Shown in pieces: positions 1-8,230 of a stretch of DNA of 33,285 nucleotides; position 1 is the stretch's first letter; each line of letters begins with the position of its first letter. The stretch is from an uncultured Saprospiraceae bacterium (GTDB lineage Bacteria; Bacteroidota; Bacteroidia; Chitinophagales; Saprospiraceae). The DNA lies in the NCBI GenBank assembly GCA_937961455.1, contig CALGNN010000179.1, forward strand, positions 1 to 33,285, in the 5' to 3' direction. The notes below the pieces were generated by a model. That model was given only the letters and a program-made list of their open reading frames with translations. It made no database searches and was not told the origin of the DNA. The position numbers and the translations under genes were made by a program.

Positions 1-2328
1 CAAATTAAAACTACCAGAACTCGGATTTGGAAACACATCAATTAAATGATCAAGATTCAATGCATCAACTTTAGTTAGTGATCCTTCAAGCATTATATGA
101 TGGTAATCATCGTTGGGATTGTCATCAGAAGTCTGAATATTTGCTACGACATTATAGGCTACATTTTCTATAAAATCAAAATTGGTTTTAAAATCATAAT
201 GGAGGGTCTGTCCCGGAGTAATAGAAGATTCTGCTAATTCTTCTGACACCAATATTCCATTGACAAAATAACGTACTTTGGGATTTTCAATAATTTCACT
301 CCCCTCATTTAACAAACGAAGGCTAACAGGACCAAAGCTCAGAGGAGACGAAGTACTGTCAATGCTAAGTACAATTTCTGATAGATTTAAGTTTTGATAA
401 GTTTCATACCTCGTAGGACTGTTTTCAATAATGTATGAAGCAATACGATAATGGGGTTCTGTATGTGAAGTGCCATTGTAGCCTGTATTGAGCAAGTTTA
501 CATAGTTCTGTAATTTGTAATCTAAGAAACCCGTAGCACCTGGATTAAAATGACTAGTAAGGTTATAGATGTATGGATCAACTGCTTCGCCCGGACACCA
601 TCCTGCTCGGTTAAACTCCCAATTTCCTGCTTGATTAGAACAGCTATTTTGCGCGCAATCATTCTTCCATAAATAATGTTCATTTACAGTAAAATTATTG
701 GCAACGATTTCATGCGTTTTTGGAGAAAACTCTGCGGCGTTATCTGTATTCGCTTGACCATGACCAGAGATGGTCATTCTCAAATGACTTGATTCCGTAT
801 TCAAATCTATATCGTGCGCTAGTACTGGAAGATTATGACTGATTCCAGGGTCTCCATAGGTGAGGTATTGATTTTCCCACAACTTCCCTACTCTATTATA
901 AGACACATTAGCTACTCCTTCAATTAATTCAAGATCCAAATTTAGCAGCCAACCATTGGCGCCCCATACTTGTATGTAAGACTTAAAAACAGATGCGCCA
1001 CCTAATAAAGATTTAAAGTCTGTAACATCAACCGTCCAATTACCACAGGCGATACCGTAAGGTGTAATGTATCTTCCCAATTCATATTCTTCTCCATCTT
1101 TCACTAAGAAAATATTAGCGGGTTGATCCCATGGATCACATCCACCTGCCGGACATTCCAAACTAATGTGCATGAGAATTTGCTCATAAATTTGAAGATC
1201 TTCTGGAAGGTTTACAGCTTTAAACTGTGTCTGACCTGCGTTTCCAAAATTATGCTGCCTCCTATCAAAAATGGAAACAAGATTTGAATTCGCTTGTTTT
1301 TCAAATTGTAATGTTGCCGAATTATTTGCTGTGTTAGCATCATCTGGATGCTCAGAGATTACTGATATACTTTGTTCATCTAAGTGAGTAAAATCAATAG
1401 CTTTTTTAAAAAGATAATAATCAGTGGTTCCTGCTTCTATAGATTCTGCAATAGTTTCTTGATGTATCTCATTCCCATCGAGCATAAGCCTGAGTTTTAC
1501 ATCTTTTATATCCTCGGTACCAAAATTTTTTAAATTCACTCCTACTCTTACAGGCCTATTGTATATGCTTACTACATCAGGATTGACTATATCAGTTACT
1601 CCCACATCTATGGCCGAAATAGCTACACCTCCGATCCAACTTTCTTCTGTCATATTTGTAAGACTTCCTGTAGGAGCACTTCCTACTTTGTTACCTAAAC
1701 TTACTCCTGTCCCCTCGTTAAATTCATAATAACTAATTAGACCAGTTTCATCACCAATAAGTGTTTCAGATTTAAACTCATTAAGTTCTTGTTCTGTACG
1801 AGCGACATTCCAAAGTCGAACTTCATCGATCGCACCATGAAAAATTCTACCTGGAAATTCAGCAGAAGCACCGATCTTCAAATTTGCAAACTGTGTCATA
1901 CTAGGCGTTCCATTATATCCAACAGAGGCTTCTTCCGAACCATTGACATAAAGTCTGATTTCTCCGTCATCAATTACTGCCGCCACATGATTCCATATGC
2001 CTTCATCCATAATCGGACCAGTCGCGGCTTCAGTCCAATTGCCATTTACACTCATAACAAAACTCAATGTGCCTTCCTTGCCACATCTAAATGCATATCC
2101 TTGATCTCCATTGTTAGGCGTATCCTTTCCAAGGATCGATCCTTGCCATTGTTCTTGCCTCCATTCAGTAGCATTAATCCATGCTTCCAAAGTGTAACTG
2201 GTTCCAATATCAAATAGGGTACTATTACCTAAAATGACTTCATCATCTTGTCCATCAAAGTGTAAAGCGAAGTTTTGGGCATTCACTTCAAAACAAAACA
2301 TAATCAACAAAATCCAAATATTTCTCAA
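1..2328 (-). CDS. Secreted LamG / PNGase F-like protein with T9SS sorting tail (3' end outside window)
   Basis: I translated this frame by hand; 776 codons are open and it runs off the window start. Proposed start is TTG at 2328, giving the signal peptide MRNIWILLIMFCFEVNAQ, cleaved after NAQ. The first ATG (2301) would remove most of the hydrophobic core. Order of domains: LamG/concanavalin-like (about 19-195), a CARDB/Ig-like segment (about 205-310), a peptide-N-glycosidase F-like module (about 340-640, with ECPAGGCDPWDQ, GRYITPY, DVTDFKSLL and RAGWCPGEAV), a second Ig-like segment, and the start of a Por/T9SS C-terminal sorting domain (VFPNPSSGSFNL). Known PNGase F catalytic residues D60 and E206 align with D401 and E533; E118 aligns with Q453. 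PNGase F removes N-glycans from proteins, so the role may be glycoprotein deglycosylation, but the E-to-Q change leaves activity uncertain. Roughly 60 residues are missing at the end. Confidence 0.85.
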   Translation of the reverse strand, partial: MRNIWILLIMFCFEVNAQNFALHFDGQDDEVILGNSTLFDIGTSYTLEAWINATEWRQEQWQGSILGKDTPNNGDQGYAFRCGKEGTLSFVMSVNGNWTEAATGPIMDEGIWNHVAAVIDDGEIRLYVNGSEEASVGYNGTPSMTQFANLKIGASAEFPGRIFHGAIDEVRLWNVARTEQELNEFKSETLIGDETGLISYYEFNEGTGVSLGNKVGSAPTGSLTNMTEESWIGGVAISAIDVGVTDIVNPDVVSIYNRPVRVGVNLKNFGTEDIKDVKLRLMLDGNEIHQETIAESIEAGTTDYYLFKKAIDFTHLDEQSISVISEHPDDANTANNSATLQFEKQANSNLVSIFDRRQHNFGNAGQTQFKAVNLPEDLQIYEQILMHISLECPAGGCDPWDQPANIFLVKDGEEYELGRYITPYGIACGNWTVDVTDFKSLLGGASVFKSYIQVWGANGWLLNLDLELIEGVANVSYNRVGKLWENQYLTYGDPGISHNLPVLAHDIDLNTESSHLRMTISGHGQANTDNAAEFSPKTHEIVANNFTVNEHYLWKNDCAQNSCSNQAGNWEFNRAGWCPGEAVDPYIYNLTSHFNPGATGFLDYKLQNYVNLLNTGYNGTSHTEPHYRIASYIIENSPTRYETYQNLNLSEIVLSIDSTSSPLSFGPVSLRLLNEGSEIIENPKVRYFVNGILVSEELAESSITPGQTLHYDFKTNFDFIENVAYNVVANIQTSDDNPNDDYHHIMLEGSLTKVDALNLDHLIDVFPNPSSGSFNL

Positions 2329-2392
2329 TGGTGTAAGTTTTTAAATTTCTCTAAGCTAGAAAATATCTTTTACAAGAATTGTCATCTACAAA

Positions 2393-2428
2393 TTAAAAAG
2401 CAGGTAAATCAAAAGATTTACCTGCTCA
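2393..2428 (-). terminator. Rho-independent terminator after susD
   Basis: A perfect 12-bp stem, AGCAGGTAAATC with GATTTACCTGCT (2399-2410 and 2415-2426), has a 4-nt loop. On the minus strand it is followed by a T run (complement of 2395-2398). It lies about 30 nt beyond the stop of the SusD gene, so it should end the susC-susD transcript and leave the PNGase F-like gene with its own promoter or with read-through only. Confidence 0.85.
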
Positions 2429-2456
2429 TTGTTAATTGATTTAGAGGGAGTAAAAT

Positions 2457-3962
2457 TTATTTATCCCACCAAACAGCTACAGACATCATGCTAGGAAAAT
2501 CATCAGACAGTCCTTGCGCAGTCTTGGCTGCTTCAAATGGTTCTCTCCCTGCTTCACTAGCTGGGTAAGCTAGTCTAAGAGGAATTTGTCCATTTGAAAT
2601 ATTTCCTGGATAATTAACTGGAGTTAATGCAGGTGTACCTGTTCTTCTCCAATTTGCATATGCTTCATATTCATTTAAGAATGTAGCTAACCAATATTGC
2701 CATCCAATTTGTTCCATTGCATTAGCAGCATCAAATGGATTACCTGCGAGGAAAGCATCAATAGCAGTTGGTTCAACTGCGAGGGAAGCATCATAATGCG
2801 CCCATTGGTTCATTCCATTTCTAACGCCATTTGCATAGTGCGTGGCAGCGTCTCCTGAGCCCCAACCCCTTACTGCAGCTTCTGCTGCTAGAAGTTGCGC
2901 TTCAGCAGATGTCATAAACATCATTGGTGTTGACACAGAAACAATTAAAGGATTGATTCTATCGAATTCGTCAACCGTTGTACCTGTTGGATTATCCAAA
3001 ATAGTTGTTTCATCAAGTCCATTTGGCAAGCCATTATGTGCACCTGTTGTACCTACGACACCCCACAAATCTAACCTAGGGTCACCAGTCGACGTAAGAC
3101 CATTTACCATAGTTGCACTTAGTCTCGGACAGTCATCTCCAAAGCCATTAGATTTATCTAAAACTTCTCCAATACCATTTCTATTGATTCCTTCGGGACC
3201 ATTAGTATGCTCTATAAAAGCGTCATCTGAATTATCAACCATGATTCCTCCTGCCAAAGCTTTGCCAGTCCAAGCCTGTGCTCCAGAAGGATCAACCTCA
3301 GACATTCTCATGGCTAATCGTAGCATCATAGAATATCCAAATTTTCTCCACTTATCTACATCACCACCATATAGAAAGTCCGCAGCTCCAAACCCACCAG
3401 TACCCAATTGACCTATGGCAGATTCTAATTCAGCAAGCATATCATTGTAAATAAATTCTTGCGTATCATACTTTGGAAAATCTATACCTTCCAATGCACC
3501 TTTCCCTGCTTCGCTATATGGAATATCTCCATAGACATCAGTTAATCTTTGAAAAATAACGACCCGCCAAATACGCGCCATGCCGAGCATGGTAGCGTCT
3601 CCTACAACTCCAGCTTCAAGTGTATTGATTACATCTTGAATATCTTTCACCTGCTCTTGGTATGCTCTATCAAATAAAGAAGAAGCATAACCGCCATTGA
3701 AAGTGTACTTATCTCCAACCCAATATCCGCAAGTCGCGGCTAAGTGTTGCATCATCATGGAAGAGTAGATAAGACTGGCTCTCCAGTTTTCATACCTTCC
3801 TCCAGATGTCCTTAATTGTGTCCAAGAAAATTGATAAGAAGGATCAATTTCCAAGGCTTTTGTTGGATCAGAATTTAACTCTACAAATCCTTGATCACAA
3901 GAACTATTGCAAAAGACAATGAACCCAAACAACAAAAGAAATTTATATAATGAATTTTTCAT
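2457..3962 (-). CDS. SusD/RagB-family outer-membrane lipoprotein (SusD-like 2 type)
   Basis: This is a surface glycan- or nutrient-binding lipoprotein that works as the lid of a SusC-type TonB-dependent transporter. The 501-residue product has a lipoprotein signal peptide with lipobox NSSC and lipidated Cys22. It carries family-typical segments: DPSYQFSWTQL near the N-terminus, RLTDVYGDIPYSEA, the helical region with KWRKFGYSMMLRLAMRMS, and AEAQLLAAEAAVRGW. The late NEYEAYANWRRTG stretch is also typical of the SusD_2 group. The gene starts 18 nt after the SusC stop, so the pair is almost certainly one operon, and a strong terminator follows. The ligand cannot be read from the sequence; the neighbouring sulfatase and PNGase F-like genes suggest a glycan. 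Confidence 0.93.
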   Translation of the reverse strand: MKNSLYKFLLLFGFIVFCNSSCDQGFVELNSDPTKALEIDPSYQFSWTQLRTSGGRYENWRASLIYSSMMMQHLAATCGYWVGDKYTFNGGYASSLFDRAYQEQVKDIQDVINTLEAGVVGDATMLGMARIWRVVIFQRLTDVYGDIPYSEAGKGALEGIDFPKYDTQEFIYNDMLAELESAIGQLGTGGFGAADFLYGGDVDKWRKFGYSMMLRLAMRMSEVDPSGAQAWTGKALAGGIMVDNSDDAFIEHTNGPEGINRNGIGEVLDKSNGFGDDCPRLSATMVNGLTSTGDPRLDLWGVVGTTGAHNGLPNGLDETTILDNPTGTTVDEFDRINPLIVSVSTPMMFMTSAEAQLLAAEAAVRGWGSGDAATHYANGVRNGMNQWAHYDASLAVEPTAIDAFLAGNPFDAANAMEQIGWQYWLATFLNEYEAYANWRRTGTPALTPVNYPGNISNGQIPLRLAYPASEAGREPFEAAKTAQGLSDDFPSMMSVAVWWDK

Positions 3963-3980
3963 GTTAATTCGATTTTAATA

Positions 3981-6900
3981 TTAAAATGTAAGTGATAAGT
4001 TAATACCATAACTTCTCGTAACAGGCACTCCAAACATTTCTAAACCTTGACCATTACCTGTTGTGTAAGTTGATTCAGGATCAATATTGTCTGTGCTTTT
4101 CCATAGGACACCTAAATTTCTAGCTGCAAATGAAACTGTTCCTCCTTTGAATGGAAGGATAGGAAGGATATTCGCTGGAAGTTTGTATCCAATAATTACC
4201 TCTCTCAACTTTCCGAATGAAGCATCATCAATGAATTCCTCTGATATACCAAAAGCAATTCGTTGATAATAATTCTGAACTTCTTCTGCTGGTACTGCGC
4301 CTATTCCTGATTCTCTTCCTTCCAATGTATTTTCATGTAAACCACGGAAATAACCATATGCATTCGTAGCATTATAAATCATACCTCCTGATCTCACATC
4401 AATTAAAAAACCAACTGTTAGATCACCGAAAGTGAATGAATTTTGAATACCAACTTGTGTAGGATGAACACCTGTTCCGAATGGCAATAGTTCACCTGCT
4501 AAAGGAAGACCGTTATCATCTAACATAATATTACCTGCATCGTCTCTCGCGTAAGCAAATCCCATTACTTGAGAATAAGGCAAGCCTTCTACTAAATGAA
4601 TGTAAGCGTTTCGCGTCCTACTTTCCTCTAATCTAATCTGCTCATCATCCTGCTCAGGAGTCAATAAACTTACTACTTCGTTTACATTGTGTGCAAAATT
4701 AATTCCTAAATCCCAGTTGATCTTGTCATTACTTACTGGTGTAACATTCAATAAAACTTCTACCCCTTTATTAGATATCTCTCCAACATTTACTTTTTTA
4801 GATCCGTATCCCGAAGTAGGTGAAATTGAAGCATTTAAAATTCCATTAGTTGTATTCCTATTATAATAAGCAACATCCAATCTTACTTTATTTTTAAATA
4901 ATCTAGAATCAAAGCCTATTTCAAATTCTTTATTTGTTGAAGGCACTAAACCTGCTGGAGGAATGGTACCAGAGGTAATCGCACCAAGAGGTTGTCCCAA
5001 GTGACCCTGTCCTTGCACACCATAATTCAAGCTAAGTTGATATGGATCGGTTGCTCCACCAACTGATGCCCATGATGCTCTAACTTTCATAAAGTCAAAC
5101 ATTGAAGGAAGATCCAAACCATTGGCTAGATCATAAGAGACTCCAACAGAAGGATAGAATACAGAGTTTTCAGAAGCTGAACCATCAGGATTCGTTAAGG
5201 TTGAAAACCAGTCTTGCCTTCCTGTAACTGTCAAATAAAGTGAGCTTGCAATTGAAAATTCAGCAGAACCAAAAAGAGAATTAATTTGGAATTGTGAAAA
5301 TCCATAATTAAAAGTTTGATTCGCTCCATTTTTTGCTGTGTGTAAAAAAGGAACAATTAAATTTCCTCCTCTAATGCCAATGCTCTCGGCGTAATTTTTC
5401 TGTTGATTTCCACCAGCATAAAGATTCATTCCGAAATTGTCACTAAAGTCATGTTGGTAATTCAGTAATAATTCCAGATTAATTTCTTGAACATCTCGAT
5501 CCGACTCACTTACTGCTCCTAAAGTGGTAAAAGCAGTTCCATAAGGTTCAACAGATCTTCTCTGCTCTGAAAATCGATCCATACCAACCTTACCTATAGC
5601 TGTTAATCCGTTTGCTATTTCATAAGCTAAACTGACATTACCAAAGACACGGTTTTTTGTATTATTTGATTCAAACTGATGGGCTGCCCACCAAGGATTC
5701 GTCACAAAGACGTTATCATTAAATTGCAATTCTGTACCATCTTCATTGGCTCCAAGCTTATCTGGATCTCCTTTTAAATCATCAATATTAATAGATGAAG
5801 GAAGTGACCATGCAGTATAGTTAGCATTACCAGGAGAATCTGACAATCTAGGTCTGTTCTGTGTAGCATCATTAATATATGATCCTGATACAGATGCAGT
5901 CAATTTTCCATAAGTCGCAGAAGTGTTTGTCGAGATGGTTCTTCTAGTAAGTCCAGAATTTGGCATGATCCCTTTATTATCCAAGTTGGTCATTCCAATT
6001 CTAAAATTAAAATTCTCACCGCCACTAGTTAGGGCTAATGAGTTGGTCCAAGTATTTCCAGGATTATAAAATCGATCTAAGTTATTCCCAACAGAAGAAT
6101 AAGGTCTTTCTACACCATCAAACTGCATTACTGAGCTGCCATCGAGTGGCGCTCCCCATGCATATAAGCCTTGAGCAAAAGCCTCTTCTTGGGTAGTTGG
6201 TTTTGAGCCCATATTTCCATGACCATATTGATCTTGGAAATTGTAGTTATCAATAATAGTTTCTGTTTGAAAATTAGAATTAAACTCTACTCCAATACCT
6301 CCTGTTTTCTTTCCTTTTTTGGTGGTAATTAAAATCACACCATTTCCAGCTCTGTATCCATAGAGTGCACCAGCTGTATTACCTTTCAAGACGGTTACAC
6401 TTTCAATGTCATCAGCATTTACACTGCTAAGACCATCACCCCAATCTTGACCTCCCCACATTCCAGCAGAACCTAAGTTGTCATTATTGATAGGCACACC
6501 ATCAACTACGATTAAAGGTTGATTGTTGCCACTGATATTACCGTTACCACGAATTACAATCCTAGAAGATCCACCTGGACCTGTTGCCGGATTTGATACA
6601 CTAACACCTGCAATCTTTCCTGCAAGCGCATTTCCAACATGTACCTCTTTGGCAGTCGTCAAGGACTCACCTTCAATCTCGGTAACAGAATAAGCCAATG
6701 CTCGTTCACTTCTTTCAATTCCTAAGGCAGTCACAACTACCTCATCCAATAGTTCTCCTTCTGATAATGAGATATCAAAGTAACTTTGAGAACCTACCGT
6801 AAATTCTTGCGTTTGATATCCAGTATAGGATAATTCAAGAGTGGCACCTTCACTTACATTAAGTGAAAAATTGCCATCAAAATCAGTCACGGTACCATTA

Positions 6901-7040
6901 GCAGTACCTTTCTCCAAGACATTAACCCCAATAAGCGGATCACCATCTGAAGTTTTCACCACACCATTTACCGTCTTTTGAGCAAAGCTCAAAGACACAA
7001 AAAACAGCATAGCTAAGCTAGTTAAGAGTATTTTTTTCAT
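3981..7040 (-). CDS. SusC/RagA-family TonB-linked outer-membrane transporter
   Basis: This is a TonB-dependent outer-membrane channel that imports oligomers captured by its SusD partner. The 1019-residue product has a signal peptide ending SLSFAQ (about residue 21), a carboxypeptidase-D-regulatory-like domain (about 22-92, with VKTSDGDPLIGVNVLEKGT), a TonB box (DEVVVTALG, about 97-105), and a plug with LAGKIAGVSV, PLIVVDGVPI and SVTVLKGNTAGALYG. A 22-strand-type barrel follows and ends in RSYGINLSLTF, a usual C-terminal aromatic strand. Length fits the family. It is first in the operon with SusD (18-nt gap) and is divergent from a LacI-type regulator across a 98-nt spacer that holds a palindromic operator candidate, so control by that regulator is likely. 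Confidence 0.95.
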   Translation of the reverse strand: MKKILLTSLAMLFFVSLSFAQKTVNGVVKTSDGDPLIGVNVLEKGTANGTVTDFDGNFSLNVSEGATLELSYTGYQTQEFTVGSQSYFDISLSEGELLDEVVVTALGIERSERALAYSVTEIEGESLTTAKEVHVGNALAGKIAGVSVSNPATGPGGSSRIVIRGNGNISGNNQPLIVVDGVPINNDNLGSAGMWGGQDWGDGLSSVNADDIESVTVLKGNTAGALYGYRAGNGVILITTKKGKKTGGIGVEFNSNFQTETIIDNYNFQDQYGHGNMGSKPTTQEEAFAQGLYAWGAPLDGSSVMQFDGVERPYSSVGNNLDRFYNPGNTWTNSLALTSGGENFNFRIGMTNLDNKGIMPNSGLTRRTISTNTSATYGKLTASVSGSYINDATQNRPRLSDSPGNANYTAWSLPSSINIDDLKGDPDKLGANEDGTELQFNDNVFVTNPWWAAHQFESNNTKNRVFGNVSLAYEIANGLTAIGKVGMDRFSEQRRSVEPYGTAFTTLGAVSESDRDVQEINLELLLNYQHDFSDNFGMNLYAGGNQQKNYAESIGIRGGNLIVPFLHTAKNGANQTFNYGFSQFQINSLFGSAEFSIASSLYLTVTGRQDWFSTLTNPDGSASENSVFYPSVGVSYDLANGLDLPSMFDFMKVRASWASVGGATDPYQLSLNYGVQGQGHLGQPLGAITSGTIPPAGLVPSTNKEFEIGFDSRLFKNKVRLDVAYYNRNTTNGILNASISPTSGYGSKKVNVGEISNKGVEVLLNVTPVSNDKINWDLGINFAHNVNEVVSLLTPEQDDEQIRLEESRTRNAYIHLVEGLPYSQVMGFAYARDDAGNIMLDDNGLPLAGELLPFGTGVHPTQVGIQNSFTFGDLTVGFLIDVRSGGMIYNATNAYGYFRGLHENTLEGRESGIGAVPAEEVQNYYQRIAFGISEEFIDDASFGKLREVIIGYKLPANILPILPFKGGTVSFAARNLGVLWKSTDNIDPESTYTTGNGQGLEMFGVPVTRSYGINLSLTF

Positions 7041-7102
7041 ATGCGAATTAGATTAAGTATTTAATTATCCCTATCAAATTAGCAATTTAACTTAACTTTA
7101 TC

Positions 7103-7114
7103 GTGTGCGCACAC
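7103..7114. promoter_or_regulatory. Palindromic LacI-family operator candidate
   Basis: A perfect 12-bp palindrome, GTGTGCGCACAC, with the central CG typical of LacI-family operators, sits in the divergent spacer. It is 24 nt before the regulator start and 62 nt before the susC start. It is GC-rich in an otherwise very AT-rich spacer. The position suits autoregulation and joint control of both divergent transcripts. Binding is inferred, not shown. Confidence 0.7.
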
Positions 7115-7138
7115 ACAATTTTTTTATAATTTAATGAA

Positions 7139-8230
7139 ATGGCTGGCATAACGATAAAAGACATCGCTAGTATGGCAAAAGTATCTACTGGAACTGTGGA
7201 TCGGGTTCTGCATAATAGAGGTGGTGTCTCTATTCAATCAAAAACTAAAGTTGAGAAAGCACTTAAAAAACTCAACTACACACCAAACTTAGTAGCTCGT
7301 GGTTTAGCTTTGAAAGATTCTTATAAGATTGCCATAATACTTCCAAAATTTGATCAAGACGAATATTGGAAACAGCAAATCATTGGTATTAAAAGAGCCT
7401 ATAAAGAAATTCAAAATTTTGGCTTTACGATAAAAATGTATAACTACGACTTCCTACACCAAGGAAGTTTAGATGCCATCATTAAGAGATTAAAGCGACA
7501 TAAAGTACATGCAGCCATAGTAGCTGTAGAATCAGATCAAGAATCCAAAAAGCTTTTCTGTTTCTTAGAAGACAACCATGTATTTTACATTCAAATAAAT
7601 GCACACATAGAAAGAGCAAATCCCAATTTTCTTTCTTTTGTTGGACAAGATTCTTTTCAAAGCGGACGCTTAGCAGCTATGCTCTTGAATTACGCATGTC
7701 ACATCAACAAGGACTTTGCAATTTTACATATGGAGGAATACCTTGCTACAAGTCCTCATTTAAATAAAAAACAAAGTGGATTCTTAACTTACCTTGAAGA
7801 TCAAAAGTTAAAATCTAAAGTAGTTATTAAGCATATTCAGACAGTCACCCAGCGTGATGAGCTTAGAAAAGTTTTGAAAGGCATATTATCAAAAAATAAA
7901 AAACTTGGAGGTTTATTTATAAGCACCAGTCGTGTGCATGCTGTTGGAGAAATATTAATTGAACTAAAAAGAACTGACATCGTCTTAGTTGGTTTTGATT
8001 TACTAACGGAGAATATTGAAATCTTGAAAAAATATCCTAAGATGTTTATCATTAATCAAAATGCATCTTTACAAGGTTTTTATGCCATGCAATTTTTATT
8101 TAAACACTTGATGCAAAATCAAAATCTCGAAAAAATAAAATATCTTCCATTAGATATTGTTACCAAAGAAAATTTAATAAACCACTTGCATATGCAGCAA
8201 AGGGATAAATTAATTTCAGCAAAAATCTAA
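7139..8230 (+). CDS. LacI/GalR-family transcriptional regulator
   Basis: This is a DNA-binding regulator that responds to a small, probably sugar-derived ligand. The 363-residue product has an N-terminal LacI helix-turn-helix (about 4-58: TIKDIASMAKVSTGTVDRVL and NYTPNLVARGLA) and a type-1 periplasmic-binding-like sensor domain (about 60-345, with FLSFVGQDSFQSGRLAAMLL and IVLVGFD). The gene is divergent from susC and its stop shares one base with the start of the FG-GAP/UnbV gene (TAATG), so the two are translationally coupled. The 12-bp palindrome just upstream is its probable operator. An overlapping ATG at 7134 opens only a five-codon frame, so the 7139 start is preferred. Confidence 0.93.
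   Translation: MAGITIKDIASMAKVSTGTVDRVLHNRGGVSIQSKTKVEKALKKLNYTPNLVARGLALKDSYKIAIILPKFDQDEYWKQQIIGIKRAYKEIQNFGFTIKMYNYDFLHQGSLDAIIKRLKRHKVHAAIVAVESDQESKKLFCFLEDNHVFYIQINAHIERANPNFLSFVGQDSFQSGRLAAMLLNYACHINKDFAILHMEEYLATSPHLNKKQSGFLTYLEDQKLKSKVVIKHIQTVTQRDELRKVLKGILSKNKKLGGLFISTSRVHAVGEILIELKRTDIVLVGFDLLTENIEILKKYPKMFIINQNASLQGFYAMQFLFKHLMQNQNLEKIKYLPLDIVTKENLINHLHMQQRDKLISAKI

Noticed and set aside
1789-2217. Plus-strand open frame of 142 codons
   Set aside because: It lies antisense to the LamG region of the PNGase F-like gene, whose frame is continuous and has clear domains. The plus-strand product has no recognisable domain.
2842-3411. Plus-strand open frame of 189 codons
   Set aside because: It is antisense inside the SusD gene, with a low-complexity Pro/Ser-rich product and no neighbouring signals.
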